A DNA stretch of 64,000 bases, from assembly GCF_018224955.1 (NCBI RefSeq), contig NZ_JAGTUU010000001.1:434001-498000 (forward strand), given 5' to 3'. The translations under genes and the position numbers were made by a program. The stretch comes from Thetidibacter halocola. Lineage in GTDB: Bacteria; Pseudomonadota; Alphaproteobacteria; Rhodobacterales; Rhodobacteraceae. Under the pieces are notes generated by a model, which saw only the letters and a program-made list of their open reading frames with translations, made no database searches and was not told the DNA's origin. Of this stretch, positions 34,642 through 43,708 are shown one piece after another. The number at the start of each line of letters is the position of its first letter. Positions within the stretch are counted from its first letter, which is position 1.

Positions 34642-35279
34642 GTTTCGACGCAGAGACCAAGATGCAGTTTCTTTTCACGCTGCGGTCCAAGGGCGTGACC
34701 GACAACCGTGTGCTGGACGCGATGGAGCGGATCGACCGTGGCCGTTTCGTGCAGGGCTATTTCGCCGACCGCGCCTATGAGGACATGCCCCTGCCGATCG
34801 CCTGCGGGCAGACGATCTCGCAGCCGTCGGTCGTGGGGCTGATGACGCAGGCGCTGGCGGTCAGCCCGCGCGACAAGGTGCTCGAGGTCGGCACGGGATC
34901 GGGCTACCAAGCGGCGATCCTCGCGCTGCTGGCGCGGCGGGTCTACACGGTCGACCGGCACAAGCGGCTGGTGGCATCGGCCCGCGCCGTGTTCGACGAC
35001 CTGGCCCTGACCAACATCACCGCCTTCACCGCCGACGGCAGCTTTGGCCTGCAGGATCAGGCGCCCTTTGATCGTATCATCGTGACCGCCGCGGCCGAGG
35101 ATCCGCCCGGGCCCCTATTGGCCCAGTTGAAGATTGGCGGTATCATGGTCTTGCCCGTGGGCCAGAGCGATGCCGTGCAAAGCCTGATCCGCGTGACCCG
35201 CCACGAGGGCGGGTTCGATTATGACGAGTTGCGCCCGGTCCGCTTCGTGCCGCTGGTCGAGGGTCTGGGCAAGGATTGA
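34638..35279 (+). CDS. pcm: Protein-L-isoaspartate O-methyltransferase
   Basis: A 213-residue repair methyltransferase that labels damaged isoaspartyl residues using SAM. Landmarks are ITFAD-equivalent region [20 protein letters not shown], the substrate loop [21 protein letters not shown] motif [17 protein letters not shown] and [20 protein letters not shown]. It overlaps surE by 4 bp and precedes nlpD by 77 bp. Confidence 0.95.
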   Translation: MSFDAETKMQFLFTLRSKGVTDNRVLDAMERIDRGRFVQGYFADRAYEDMPLPIACGQTISQPSVVGLMTQALAVSPRDKVLEVGTGSGYQAAILALLARRVYTVDRHKRLVASARAVFDDLALTNITAFTADGSFGLQDQAPFDRIIVTAAAEDPPGPLLAQLKIGGIMVLPVGQSDAVQSLIRVTRHEGGFDYDELRPVRFVPLVEGLGKD

Positions 35280-35356
35280 ACGGCGCGTCCGGCGCGCCAC
35301 CATGGCATGACGACCCGGCGAACAAGGGGTGCATGCGAGGACATCGAGAGGGTTCC

Positions 35357-36538
35357 ATGACCGCCATTCCCGTGACGCATCGCCTGCGCCTTGGCTCTGC
35401 CCTGGCCGTGATCGCCGCCCTGTCGGCCTGTTCCGGCCCGATCGACCTGGACATGCGGGGGCGGATGGGAGGCAGCCTCGACACCGCGGCGGCGGCCCAG
35501 ACCGCCACGGCCGACCGGCCGAGCCCCGACAATCGCGGCGTCATCTCCTACCCGAGCTACCAGGTCGCGGTGGCGCAGCGCGGCGACACGGTGGCCAGCC
35601 TCGCGCAGCGCGTCGGCCTGTCCGCGGCCGAGCTTGCCCGTTACAACGGCGTGCGCGAGACAGACCCCCTGCGTGGCGGAGAGGTTATCGCCCTGCCCCG
35701 CCGCGTGGCCGAACCCTCGCCCGCGACCGGCGCCGCGATCACCGGGCCGATCCGGCCGGCCAGCCAGGTCGATGTCACCACGCTGGCCGGTGCCGCAATC
35801 GACCGCGCCGCGCCCTCTGCCGCCGGGACCGCCCCGGTCCAGACCGGGCTGGAGCCCGTGCGTCACCGCGTCGAGCGGGGCGAGACCGCCTTTACCATCG
35901 CACGACTCTACAATGTCAGCCCGCGGGCCCTGGCGGAGTGGAACGGGCTGGACAAGGATTTCGCCCTGCGCGAAGGCCAGTTCCTGATGATCCCCGCCGC
36001 CGCCGAGGCGCCGCGCGCCACGCAGGCCGCAGCGACCACCACGCCGGGCAGCGGTTCCCCGACGCCGGTGCCGCCCTCCTCCACCAAACCGCTCCCGGCG
36101 GAGACGCCGCCCGCCGCGGCGGCCGCGAAACCCGCCCCGGCAGCGAAACCCGTGGCCGATATCGGCCAGAGCCAGACCCGAACCAGCAACGCCGCGATGG
36201 CGATGCCGGTCGACGGGCGGATCATCCGCGAATACGCAAAGGGCAGGAACGAGGGCATCGACATCGGCGCCAGCGCCGGCACGCCGGTCAAGGCCGCGGC
36301 CTCAGGCCAGGTGGCGGCGATCACCAAGAACACCGAGAACGTCAACATCGTGGTGATCCGCCACCCCGACGATGTGCTGACGATCTACACCCATCTCGAC
36401 GGGCTGACGATCCAGAAGGGCGACCAGGTCAGCCGCGGCCAGAGCATCGGCAAGGTCCGCGCAGGCGATCCCGCCTTCCTGCATTTCGAGGTCCGCAAGG
36501 GTTTCGACAGCGTCGATCCAATGGGCTACCTGCAATAA
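35357..36538 (+). CDS. nlpD: NlpD-like lipoprotein: two LysM domains and degenerate M23 domain
   Basis: A 393-residue outer-membrane-type lipoprotein. The lipobox LSAC gives lipidated Cys25. Two LysM peptidoglycan-binding domains follow (about 55-100, and 170-215 with RHRVERGETAFTIARLYNVS), then a Pro/Ala-rich linker and a LytM/M23 domain (about 285-393). The first zinc His of LytM (HxxxD) is missing (RNEGIDIG), as in E. coli NlpD, while LHFEVR is kept. It is therefore probably an activator of a cell-division amidase rather than a peptidase. Its place after surE-pcm supports the name. Confidence 0.9.
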   Translation: MTAIPVTHRLRLGSALAVIAALSACSGPIDLDMRGRMGGSLDTAAAAQTATADRPSPDNRGVISYPSYQVAVAQRGDTVASLAQRVGLSAAELARYNGVRETDPLRGGEVIALPRRVAEPSPATGAAITGPIRPASQVDVTTLAGAAIDRAAPSAAGTAPVQTGLEPVRHRVERGETAFTIARLYNVSPRALAEWNGLDKDFALREGQFLMIPAAAEAPRATQAAATTTPGSGSPTPVPPSSTKPLPAETPPAAAAAKPAPAAKPVADIGQSQTRTSNAAMAMPVDGRIIREYAKGRNEGIDIGASAGTPVKAAASGQVAAITKNTENVNIVVIRHPDDVLTIYTHLDGLTIQKGDQVSRGQSIGKVRAGDPAFLHFEVRKGFDSVDPMGYLQ

Positions 36539-36624
36539 TCTCGGCACCGCTCGGCGGGCTTGCCAGGCGACCCTGACCGATGGTCTGATGACCGGACGCG
36601 GCGCACATGCAAAGGCAGGACGGG

Positions 36625-37938
36625 ATGGGCAGCGACACGGACCGGCAGGAAGACACGGATGTCCTGGTTGTCGGAGGCGGCACCGCCGGGTTCGGCGCAG
36701 CCGTTTCCGCCGGGCGGCTGGGCCTGCGGGTCACGCTTCTCGAGGCGACAAGCAAGGTGGGCGGCGTCATGGCCTTCTGCCCCGGCATGCCTTGGGGCGG
36801 CGGCTATCCGGTCGGGCGCAGCATCGGCGGGCTCTTTGCCGAGTTGACCGACCGGCTGGCCGCGATGGAGCCACCCGCCGCCGAAACGCGCCCCTGCACT
36901 CTGGAAAACTTCGGGCCCGAGGTGATCTATGACCACGAACTCGCGACGCTCGAGATGTTCGAGATGCTGCGCGAAGCCGGGGTGCGGACGCGGCTGGGCG
37001 CCGTGGCGACGGCACCTCTGATGGACGGGCCACGCATTGCCGCCGTGCAGGGATATGATCGCAACGGGCCGTTCACCATCCGGGCTGCCATCGTGATCGA
37101 CTGTTCCGGCGACGGCGACCTGTCGGCGAAGGCCGGCGTGCCCTGCACGCTGGGCGACGCGACGGGCGCCATGATGGCTGTCACCGTGTCCTTCCACATG
37201 ATCGGCGCCGACTGGGACCGCGTCTTTGCCGAGCCTGACCCCTATTTCACCCGCCATGCCGCCCGCGGTGTGGCCGAGGGCCGCCTGCATCCCGACCTGG
37301 GGCGCATCTACCTGATGAAGGGGCTGCATCCGGGCGACGTCTTTTGCAACTCGGTCCATGTGCGCGGCGTCGATGGCACCGATCCGCAGGCGGTGACCGA
37401 GGCCACCCAGGAAGGCCGCCGCCGCTGCCGTGCGCTGGCCGCGTTCCTGCGCAGCGACGTGCCGGGCTTCGAGGCCGCGCACATGACGCAGTTGTCACCC
37501 ACCATCGGCGTGCGCGAGACGCGCAAGCTGCACGGCGCCTACCGTCTGACCGGCGCGGACCTGGCGCAGGGCCGGAAATTCTCCGACGGAATCGTCGCCT
37601 GCGACAACCCGGTGGACGACGTGATGCGCGCGGGCTCTGGCATGACGCACGAGGCCGCGCTCGACAAGGGCGGCTACTACACCATCCCCTTCCGCAGCCT
37701 GCTGCCCGAAACGGTGCCGAACCTGATGTTCGCCGGGCGCATCCTTTCGGCAGACCCGGTGGCCTTCGCCTCGGTCCGGGGGATGCCGCAGTGCATGGCG
37801 ATGGGCCAGGCGACGGGAACCGCCGCCGCGCTGGCGCTCAGTGCCGGTGTTCCTGTGCAGAAGGTGGATACCGCCGCGCTGGTGGCGGACTTGGCGCGGC
37901 AGGGCATGAACCGCCTGGCCAGCGCCGAGGCGACCTGA
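36625..37938 (+). CDS. FAD-dependent oxidoreductase (FAD_oxidored family)
   Basis: A 437-residue flavoprotein. The dinucleotide-binding motif VLVVGGGTAGFGAAVSAGRL is near the start; GGVMAFCPGMPWGGGYPVG is the second family block. VIDCSGDGDLSAKAG and the C-terminal FAGRILSADPVAFASVRGM are typical of the FAD_oxidored (PF12831) group, which includes GIDA-like and heterodisulfide-related enzymes of unknown substrate. I chose the ATG at 36625, preceded by GCAGGACGG; an ATG at 36607 is possible. It separates nlpD from the DUF815-tat cluster, and is probably an accessory insertion. Confidence 0.85.
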   Translation: MGSDTDRQEDTDVLVVGGGTAGFGAAVSAGRLGLRVTLLEATSKVGGVMAFCPGMPWGGGYPVGRSIGGLFAELTDRLAAMEPPAAETRPCTLENFGPEVIYDHELATLEMFEMLREAGVRTRLGAVATAPLMDGPRIAAVQGYDRNGPFTIRAAIVIDCSGDGDLSAKAGVPCTLGDATGAMMAVTVSFHMIGADWDRVFAEPDPYFTRHAARGVAEGRLHPDLGRIYLMKGLHPGDVFCNSVHVRGVDGTDPQAVTEATQEGRRRCRALAAFLRSDVPGFEAAHMTQLSPTIGVRETRKLHGAYRLTGADLAQGRKFSDGIVACDNPVDDVMRAGSGMTHEAALDKGGYYTIPFRSLLPETVPNLMFAGRILSADPVAFASVRGMPQCMAMGQATGTAAALALSAGVPVQKVDTAALVADLARQGMNRLASAEAT

Positions 37939-37947
37939 ACCCGGGCC

Positions 37948-38784
37948 TCAGCCCAGCGCCACGCCCTCGCGCCCAGCCAGATCGACAAAGAATTGCCAGG
38001 CCACCCGGCCCGAGCGCGCACCGCGCGTGGCCTGCCATTCGATCGCCTCGGCGCGCAGGCGCGCCGGATCCACCGTCACGCCATAGGCCGCGCAATAGCC
38101 GTCGATCATCGCCAGATACTGGTCCTGCGTGCAGGGATGGAAGCCCAGCCAGAGGCCGAAACGGTCCGACAGCGACACCTTTTCCTCGACCGCCTCGGAG
38201 GGGTTGATCGCTGAGGACCGCTCGTTCTCGATCATGTCGCGCGGCATCAGGTGGCGACGGTTCGAGGTGGCGTAGAACACCACGTTCTCGGGCCGCCCCT
38301 CGACCCCGCCATCCAGCACGGCCTTGAGGCTCTTGTAATGTTGGTCGTCATGGCTGAACGACAGGTCGTCGCAGAACAGCACGAAACGGCAGTCGGACGC
38401 GCGCAGGAGGTTGAGCAGCCGCCCGACCGAGGGCAGGTCCTCGCGCTGTAATTCCACCAGTTTCAGGTCATGGCCCTCGGCGCGAACGGCGGCATGCACA
38501 GCCTTGACCACGCTGGATTTTCCCATCCCGCGCGACCCCCAGAGCAGCGCGTTGTTCGCCGGCAGGCCGCGGGCGAACTGGCGGGTGTTCTGCACCAGAG
38601 TGTCGCGCGTGCGCTCGATCCCCACCAGCAGGTCCAGCGGCACCCGGCTGACCTGCGCCACCGGCTCCAGCCGGTCGGGCGCGACATGCCAGACAAAGGC
38701 CTCGGCCGCAGAGAAATCCGGTGCCTCGAGCGGCGCCGGAGCCAGCCGCTCCAGCGCCGCCGCAATCCGTTCCAGGTCGGTCAC
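37948..38784 (-). CDS. DUF815 family P-loop ATPase
   Basis: A 278-residue ATP-binding protein of the DUF815/AAA+-like family. Walker A is LLWGSRGMGKSSVVKAV, Walker B FVLFCDDLSF, and sensor-like ATSNRRHLMPRDMIENER follows. The family is conserved but uncharacterised. The start is GTG at 38784, overlapping the tatC stop by GTGA (38781-38784), so it is co-translated with the Tat genes. It converges with the FAD oxidoreductase, 9 bp between stops. Confidence 0.9.
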   Translation of the reverse strand: MTDLERIAAALERLAPAPLEAPDFSAAEAFVWHVAPDRLEPVAQVSRVPLDLLVGIERTRDTLVQNTRQFARGLPANNALLWGSRGMGKSSVVKAVHAAVRAEGHDLKLVELQREDLPSVGRLLNLLRASDCRFVLFCDDLSFSHDDQHYKSLKAVLDGGVEGRPENVVFYATSNRRHLMPRDMIENERSSAINPSEAVEEKVSLSDRFGLWLGFHPCTQDQYLAMIDGYCAAYGVTVDPARLRAEAIEWQATRGARSGRVAWQFFVDLAGREGVALG

Positions 38785-39752
38785 TTGCGCGCGCCCTCCG
38801 GCTTGTCGTCCTCGTCGAACTCGCGCATCAGCGGGTCGTCGAATTCCTCGGGGTCGTCCTCGAACCACAGGCCCTGCGCGCGCAGGTCCTTCTCGCGCTT
38901 CTTTTCCACGCGACGGACAAGGATGATGGACACCTCGTAAAGGCCGTAGACGACGCTGAACAGGATCATCTGCGTCACCACGTCCGGCGGGGTCACGACC
39001 GCCGCCAGCACCAGGATGCCGACCATGGCGTATTTGCGCACGGCGCCCAGCCCCTGCGCCGAAACCAGCCCGGCCTTGCCCATCAGCGTCAGCAGCACCG
39101 GCAGCTGGAAACACAGGCCAAAGGCCATGATGAAGACCAGCGAGGTTTGCAGGCTTTCGTTCACCTTGCCGAAGAAGGTGATCTTCAGCCCGGAATCGGT
39201 TGTCGGCACCACGGCCGCCGCGCCGCCCGGCGCGTCAACGGACCCCGCCATGAGGTTCGCGAACAGCGACGGTGCATCGGTGAAACCCAGGAAAAAGGAC
39301 ATGGCCAGCGGCGTGACCACAAAATGCGCGAAACTCGCGCCCAGCAGGAACATCACCGGCGAGGCGATGACGAAGGGCAGGAAGGCGTTCTTTTCCGACT
39401 TGTAGAGCCCCGGCGCGATGAAGCGCCACATCTGGTGCGCGATCACCGGAAAGGCCAGCGCAAAGCCGAAGACCAGACCGATGCGGAACAGCACGAACAG
39501 GTATTCCTGCGGGCTGGTGTATTGCAGCGTCGGCGCCGGATCCCCCAGCGCGCGCAGCGTCGCCTCGATCGGCCCCAGCAGGAATCGCAGGATGTGCTCG
39601 GCGATGAAATCGCCCTGGATGGGGATGAAGATGATGCAGATACCGGCGAACAGCGCCAGCACCGACCGGATGAGCCGCGTGCGCAGCTCGGCCAGGTGCT
39701 CGATCAGCGGGGCGCTGCTGTCGTCGATGTCGTCCTGTGCGGGTCGGCTCAT
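38781..39752 (-). CDS. tatC: Sec-independent protein translocase subunit TatC
   Basis: A 323-residue inner-membrane protein with six predicted helices, the receptor for twin-arginine signal peptides. The N-terminus [20 protein letters not shown] carries the conserved HLxELRxR block, and [19 protein letters not shown]-like sequence ([22 protein letters not shown]) is the first periplasmic/cytoplasmic loop signature. It is somewhat longer than E. coli TatC (258), with an insert around residues 175-190 and an acidic C-terminal tail. It overlaps tatB by 4 bp. Confidence 0.96.
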   Translation of the reverse strand: MSRPAQDDIDDSSAPLIEHLAELRTRLIRSVLALFAGICIIFIPIQGDFIAEHILRFLLGPIEATLRALGDPAPTLQYTSPQEYLFVLFRIGLVFGFALAFPVIAHQMWRFIAPGLYKSEKNAFLPFVIASPVMFLLGASFAHFVVTPLAMSFFLGFTDAPSLFANLMAGSVDAPGGAAAVVPTTDSGLKITFFGKVNESLQTSLVFIMAFGLCFQLPVLLTLMGKAGLVSAQGLGAVRKYAMVGILVLAAVVTPPDVVTQMILFSVVYGLYEVSIILVRRVEKKREKDLRAQGLWFEDDPEEFDDPLMREFDEDDKPEGARK

Positions 39753-40201
39753 GCCTCACCCTCTTTCTTCGGCTGATCGGCCAGCGCCTTTTCCAGCGCC
39801 TCGGCCCGTTCCATCGCCTCGCGCGCCTCGCGCGTCTTGCGTTCGGCGGCGGCGCGCGCGGTGCTGGCCTCGATCTTGCGGCGGGCCTCCTCGCGCTCGG
39901 CCGACAGCTTGCCCGTAGCGCTATCCGGCTTGATGTCGGTCATCGCCCGGGCGGCATCCTTGACGCCGTCCATGGCCGAGCCTACCGGATTCGTCGCGGT
40001 CTTCAGCGTCTTCTGGATGTCCTTCACGCCCGCCTCGTCGGCGGCCTCGTTCATAGCGCGGCTGAACTCGCGCGCCATGCCGCGCGCCTTGCCCATGAAG
40101 CGGCCCACGTTGCGGAACAAAACCGGCAGGTCCTTCGGACCCACGACGATCAGCGCCACGATCCCGATGACCAGCAGCTCGCCAAAGCCCAGATCGAACA
40201 T
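39749..40201 (-). CDS. tatB: Sec-independent protein translocase subunit TatB
   Basis: A 150-residue protein with one N-terminal membrane helix ([20 protein letters not shown]), the conserved GPKDLP turn, an amphipathic helix ([20 protein letters not shown]), and a charged Glu/Lys/Arg-rich cytoplasmic tail. TatB links TatC-bound substrates to TatA. It lies between tatA and tatC and overlaps tatC by 4 bp. Confidence 0.95.
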   Translation of the reverse strand: MFDLGFGELLVIGIVALIVVGPKDLPVLFRNVGRFMGKARGMAREFSRAMNEAADEAGVKDIQKTLKTATNPVGSAMDGVKDAARAMTDIKPDSATGKLSAEREEARRKIEASTARAAAERKTREAREAMERAEALEKALADQPKKEGEA

Positions 40202-40207
40202 GCGGGG

Positions 40208-40426
40208 TTATCCCTTGTCTTTTTCCTCGGCGGGGGTCACGTCCTTCGCCGCGGTGGACTTCTGTTCCTCGATCTCCTGGCCGCCTTCGCTCACGCCCTT
40301 CTTGAAGGCGGTGATGCCCTTGCCGACCTCGCCCATCAGCGCCGAGATCTTGCCGCGCCCGAACAGCACCAGCACGACGACGGCGATCAGCAGAAGGCCC
40401 GGCAGGCCGATATTTCCGATACCCAT
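40208..40426 (-). CDS. tatA: Sec-independent protein translocase subunit TatA
   Basis: A 72-residue pore-forming Tat component: one membrane helix ([18 protein letters not shown]), the FGRGK hinge, an amphipathic helix ([20 protein letters not shown]) and an acidic/basic tail. The start at 40426 has AAGGAGAG 6-9 bases upstream. It is the first gene of tatABC-DUF815 and shares its 159-bp upstream region with the divergent YafY-type regulator, which contains the TGTCA repeats. Confidence 0.95.
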   Translation of the reverse strand: MGIGNIGLPGLLLIAVVVLVLFGRGKISALMGEVGKGITAFKKGVSEGGQEIEEQKSTAAKDVTPAEEKDKG

Positions 40427-40538
40427 GTGGTCTCTCCTTGCCAGCGGGCCAGCCGGCCCGCGATCATTTCCACTGCGGGTATCTAGTGGCTCCGCCCGCC
40501 ATGGGAAAGCGCCAAAACGCATCGCGCGAGGCTGTATT

Positions 40539-40572
40539 TGTCATGAACTTGTCAGTTGACAGGTTTCTGTCA
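40539..40572. promoter_or_regulatory. TGTCA/TGACA repeat cluster between tatA and the YafY gene
   Basis: TGTCA occurs at 40539-40543, 40550-40554 and 40568-40572, with its inverse TGACA at 40557-40561. The first two are 11 bp apart; the second and third form a perfect inverted repeat TGTCA-gt-TGACA, and the last two form TGACA-N6-TGTCA. The last site is 13 bp before the regulator's start. This is a good candidate for autoregulation by the YafY-type protein; the 11-bp direct pair also resembles a Pho box (CTGTCAT repeats). Confidence 0.5.
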
Positions 40573-40585
40573 GAATAACCCCGAC

Positions 40586-41236
40586 ATGAAACGCAAGGAC
40601 CGCCTCTACGCCCTGATGGACCGCCTGCGCGACGGCCGCCTGCACACGGCCGAGGCGCTGGCGCAGGATCTCGGCGTTTCCGCCCGCACCATCTACCGCG
40701 ACATGGACGTGCTGGCCGCCTCGGGCGTGCCGGTCGAGGGCGCGCGCGGCTATGGCTATACGGTGCAGGCCGCGGTCACGCTGCCGCCGCTGAACCTGAC
40801 TGTGGACGAACTGGATGCGCTGCACGTCGCGCTGGCCGCCCTCGGTGCCTCGGCGCTCGACGATCTGGCTCCCGCCGCGCGCAGCCTCTCGGCCAAGATC
40901 GACGCAGTGCTGCCCGCCGATGCCGGCCCCGCCCCGGCGCCTTTCGGCTTCGCGACAGAGGCCTTCGCCGATGCCGCGCGCGGGTTTGCCCACATGCCGC
41001 AGGTCCGCGCAGCGATCCGCGCCCGGCAGAAACTGCGCGTGACCCTGCCCGACGCGACCCACGACATCCGTCCGCTGCACATGGATTACTGGGGGCGGGT
41101 CTGGACCTGCATCGCCTGGTCCGAGACCAAGGGCGCCTTCCTGCGCTTTCCACTCGACCGAATCCGCAGCCTCACCCCCCTGCCTGGCCTGTTCGTGGAC
41201 GAGCCGGGCAAGCGGCTGGCGGACTTCGCTCCTTGA
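40586..41236 (+). CDS. YafY family HTH/WYL transcriptional regulator
   Basis: A 216-residue regulator. The N-terminal winged helix (about 1-65) begins RKDRLYALMDRLRDGRLHTA and has ARTIYRDMDVLAASG, the DeoR/HTH_11 recognition region. The C-terminal part has a short WYL-like domain (RPLHMDYWGRVWTCIAW, then LDRIRSLTPL), likely to sense a ligand. I chose the ATG at 40586; an ATG-like extension to 40556 would run through the TGTCA repeats. It is divergent from tatA and probably autoregulated. Target genes are unknown. Confidence 0.85.
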   Translation: MKRKDRLYALMDRLRDGRLHTAEALAQDLGVSARTIYRDMDVLAASGVPVEGARGYGYTVQAAVTLPPLNLTVDELDALHVALAALGASALDDLAPAARSLSAKIDAVLPADAGPAPAPFGFATEAFADAARGFAHMPQVRAAIRARQKLRVTLPDATHDIRPLHMDYWGRVWTCIAWSETKGAFLRFPLDRIRSLTPLPGLFVDEPGKRLADFAP

Positions 41237-41242
41237 GGTTTC

Positions 41243-41320
41243 CGTCCCGTCCGGCACCGGGCCGATACGCCACCCGCCAAAAGCAAACGGGACGAAGGGC
41301 CTGACACCTCTCCGTCCCGT
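41243..41320. terminator. Possible convergent terminator hairpins
   Basis: Between the converging regulator and aldolase genes, CGTCCCGT (41243-41250) can pair with ACGGGACG (41287-41294), and the same arm can pair instead with a second CGTCCCGT (41313-41320). All three arms match perfectly over 8 bp. There is no T-run, so if this ends transcription it is by structure or with Rho. Confidence 0.4.
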
Positions 41321-41362
41321 CCCAGCATCCTGCGCGCGCAGCGCACAATTGGAAAAGTCAGG

Positions 41363-42265
41363 TCACACCGTCTTCGACGCGGCCGCGATCTTGTCGATGT
41401 TGCTGCCCAGGGCGGCGTCGAACTCGGCCTCGGACTGCTGCTTGGACAGGCCCTCGGTCAGCGCCCGGCTGAAGGAGGCGATCATCCTGGGTTGGCGCGC
41501 CAGCCGCTCGCAGGCCTCGTCGGTCGAATAGCCGCCCGACAGCGCCACGACCCGGATCACCTTGGGATGCAGGGCAACCTCGTCGTAAAGACCGTCCTCT
41601 GTCGGGATGGTCAGTTTCAGCATGACCTCGACACCGGCGGGCAGCTCGTCGAGATGCCGCATCAGGTCAGCCTTGAGCAGCGTCTCGGCCTGCGCCTTGT
41701 CGGGAGCCTTGATGCTGACCTCGGGTTCGAGGATCGGGATGAGACCCGCGGCAAAGACCTGCTTGCCGACTTCGAACTGCTGCGCCACCACGGCGGCGAT
41801 CCCCTGTTCGTTGGCCTCGTGGATGACCGAGCGTTCCTTGGTGCCGAAGATGCCGAACCCCTTGGCCTCCTTCAGCGTGGCGTCAAGCCCGGTGATCGGC
41901 TTCATCAGCTGCACGCCATAGGCCGTGTCCTCCAGCCCCTTGTCGATCTTGAGGAAGGGAACGATGCCCTTGTCCTCCCACAGCAGTTGCGCCACCGGCT
42001 TGCCCTCGATCGTGCCGCGCATGGTGCGCTCGAACAGGATCGCGCCGATCACCTTGTCGCGGGTGAAGGTCGGCGACTGGATGATGCGGGCGCGCATCGC
42101 GTGGATCTCGGCGAACATGGCTTCTTCGCCGTCATACTCGCTTTCGTCCACGCCGTAGAGCTTCAGCGCCTTCGGGGTCGAGCCGCCCGACTGGTCGAGT
42201 GCGGCGATGAACCCCTGCCCGGTCTTCATCTGCTGCTTCATGGCTTCGAATGCGTCCTGTCCCAT
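41363..42265 (-). CDS. Fructose-bisphosphate aldolase, class I
   Basis: A 300-residue Schiff-base aldolase of central carbon metabolism. The N-terminus FIAALDQSGGSTPKALKLYG is the conserved substrate-phosphate block; ILFERTMRGTIEGKPVAQ and VPFLKIDKGLED surround the first active-site Lys; EPEVSIKA and MLKLTIPT (Schiff-base Lys in LKLTIP) follow; VVALSGGYSTDEAC is the phosphate-binding loop. It is the bacterial form of class I FBA. The start has GGGAGAG upstream. It may be transcribed with the P450 pair upstream (90-bp gap). Confidence 0.92.
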   Translation of the reverse strand: MGQDAFEAMKQQMKTGQGFIAALDQSGGSTPKALKLYGVDESEYDGEEAMFAEIHAMRARIIQSPTFTRDKVIGAILFERTMRGTIEGKPVAQLLWEDKGIVPFLKIDKGLEDTAYGVQLMKPITGLDATLKEAKGFGIFGTKERSVIHEANEQGIAAVVAQQFEVGKQVFAAGLIPILEPEVSIKAPDKAQAETLLKADLMRHLDELPAGVEVMLKLTIPTEDGLYDEVALHPKVIRVVALSGGYSTDEACERLARQPRMIASFSRALTEGLSKQQSEAEFDAALGSNIDKIAAASKTV

Positions 42266-42355
42266 CGTGCTCTCCCGGCGTCTGAAAATCGTCGTATTTG
42301 TCTTAACGCAGCGATTTCGCCAGATATAGAGGCATGTCAGCCCGTTAGCGCTATT

Positions 42356-43708
42356 TCAGGCATCCCGCGCGGTCACGCGCAGCCAGATGCCGTCTTTTGC
42401 CCGCACCGTCAGGTGTGCCTGTGGCACCGGTTCACGCCCCGCAACAAGGTCGACCCGCAGGTTCCGCAGTAGTAGTGCCAGCAGAAGCACGCCCTCGGCC
42501 ATGGCAAAGCCCGCCCCGGTGCAGACGCGCGGACCGGCGGAAAACGGCATGAAGGCCTCGCGCCCGCAACGCCGGCCCTCGTCGGTCTGCCAGCGCGCCG
42601 GATCGAAGGCGTCGGGCATGTCCCAGATGCGTTCGTGCCGGTGCAGGTGCCAGGGACTGAGCACGATCTGGCTGCCCCGGGGCACGGCGCGGTCGCGGAA
42701 GGTCTCTGGACAGGCCGCCTCGCGCACCATCATCGGCACCGGCGGGTAAAGGCGCAACGTCTCGCGGAATACATCGCGCGTGGCGCGCAGGTTGGACAGG
42801 TCACCGAATTCGCCGGTCAGCCCCGCGCCCTCGGCCGCCACCCGCGCCTGCCAGTCGGGGGCGCAGGCCAGCAGGTACAGCGCCCAGCCCAGGGCCGAGG
42901 CGCTGGTCTCGTGCCCGGCAAGAAAGAAGATCGCCACCTGATCGACCATCTCCTCGGTGGAAAAGGTCTGGCCGGTGACGGGATCGCGCGTCGTCATGAT
43001 CTTGGTGGCCAGGTCGTCCGGCGCGGTTCCCGCATCGATGGCGCGCATCCGCTGCTCGGTGAGCCCGGTGATCAGCGCCCGGATGCGCCGGGCGGCGGCG
43101 CGGGTATCGCGGCGGAACAGGCGTGGCATCCAGCGTGGGCCGGGGATGAAGGCGGCCAGGTTCAGGATCGGCTGGCTGCGCTGGTAGGCGCGGAACTCGT
43201 GGAACACCGCCGAGGCCACCGCATCCTCGATCGGGATAGAGAACAGCGTGCGGAATATCACGTCGGCGGCGGCGTGGCTGGCGATCTCCTCGATCTCGAC
43301 CACGCCGCCCGCCCTGTCGCGCAGCCGCGCCTCGGCGGACAGCGCCGCCTGCCACATGGCCGGAAAGGTTTCGCGCAGGCGCCCACCCTCGAAGGCGGGG
43401 TCGATGATGCGGCGCTGGCGCTTCCAGGTCTCGCCATTGGTCAGGAACACCGACTCTCCCAGAAGAGGCCGCAGCCCGGCGCCGATCCGGTCGGATTTCG
43501 GGAAATCGTCGGGCCGCGCCTTCAGCACCGTGTCGACAAGGTCGGGTTGGTTCACGAGGAAGGAACGGAAGAAGGGCGTGCGGAATTCGGCCATCCAGGC
43601 GCGATAAAGCCGCGCGGGCTGCGCCGACAGGATGTCGCGCCGGAACAGCCGCGCATACTGCAACAGCGACACGCGATCGGCGCGCGGTTGCGGTTTTGGC
43701 GGGATCAT
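42356..43708 (-). CDS. Cytochrome P450
   Basis: A 450-residue soluble monooxygenase. The heme-binding motif FSAGPRVCTG places the Cys ligand at 396; the I-helix oxygen-activation motif is AGHETS (about 268), the K-helix is ETLR, and the PERF-like region is DAFDPARWQ. There is no N-terminal membrane anchor, as usual for bacteria; it resembles CYP102/CYP110-like fatty-acid-type enzymes in length and in FMPFSAGPR, but the substrate cannot be read from the sequence. It overlaps the preceding hydrolase gene by ATGA, so the two are translationally coupled. No ferredoxin partner is adjacent. Confidence 0.93.
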   Translation of the reverse strand: MIPPKPQPRADRVSLLQYARLFRRDILSAQPARLYRAWMAEFRTPFFRSFLVNQPDLVDTVLKARPDDFPKSDRIGAGLRPLLGESVFLTNGETWKRQRRIIDPAFEGGRLRETFPAMWQAALSAEARLRDRAGGVVEIEEIASHAAADVIFRTLFSIPIEDAVASAVFHEFRAYQRSQPILNLAAFIPGPRWMPRLFRRDTRAAARRIRALITGLTEQRMRAIDAGTAPDDLATKIMTTRDPVTGQTFSTEEMVDQVAIFFLAGHETSASALGWALYLLACAPDWQARVAAEGAGLTGEFGDLSNLRATRDVFRETLRLYPPVPMMVREAACPETFRDRAVPRGSQIVLSPWHLHRHERIWDMPDAFDPARWQTDEGRRCGREAFMPFSAGPRVCTGAGFAMAEGVLLLALLLRNLRVDLVAGREPVPQAHLTVRAKDGIWLRVTARDA

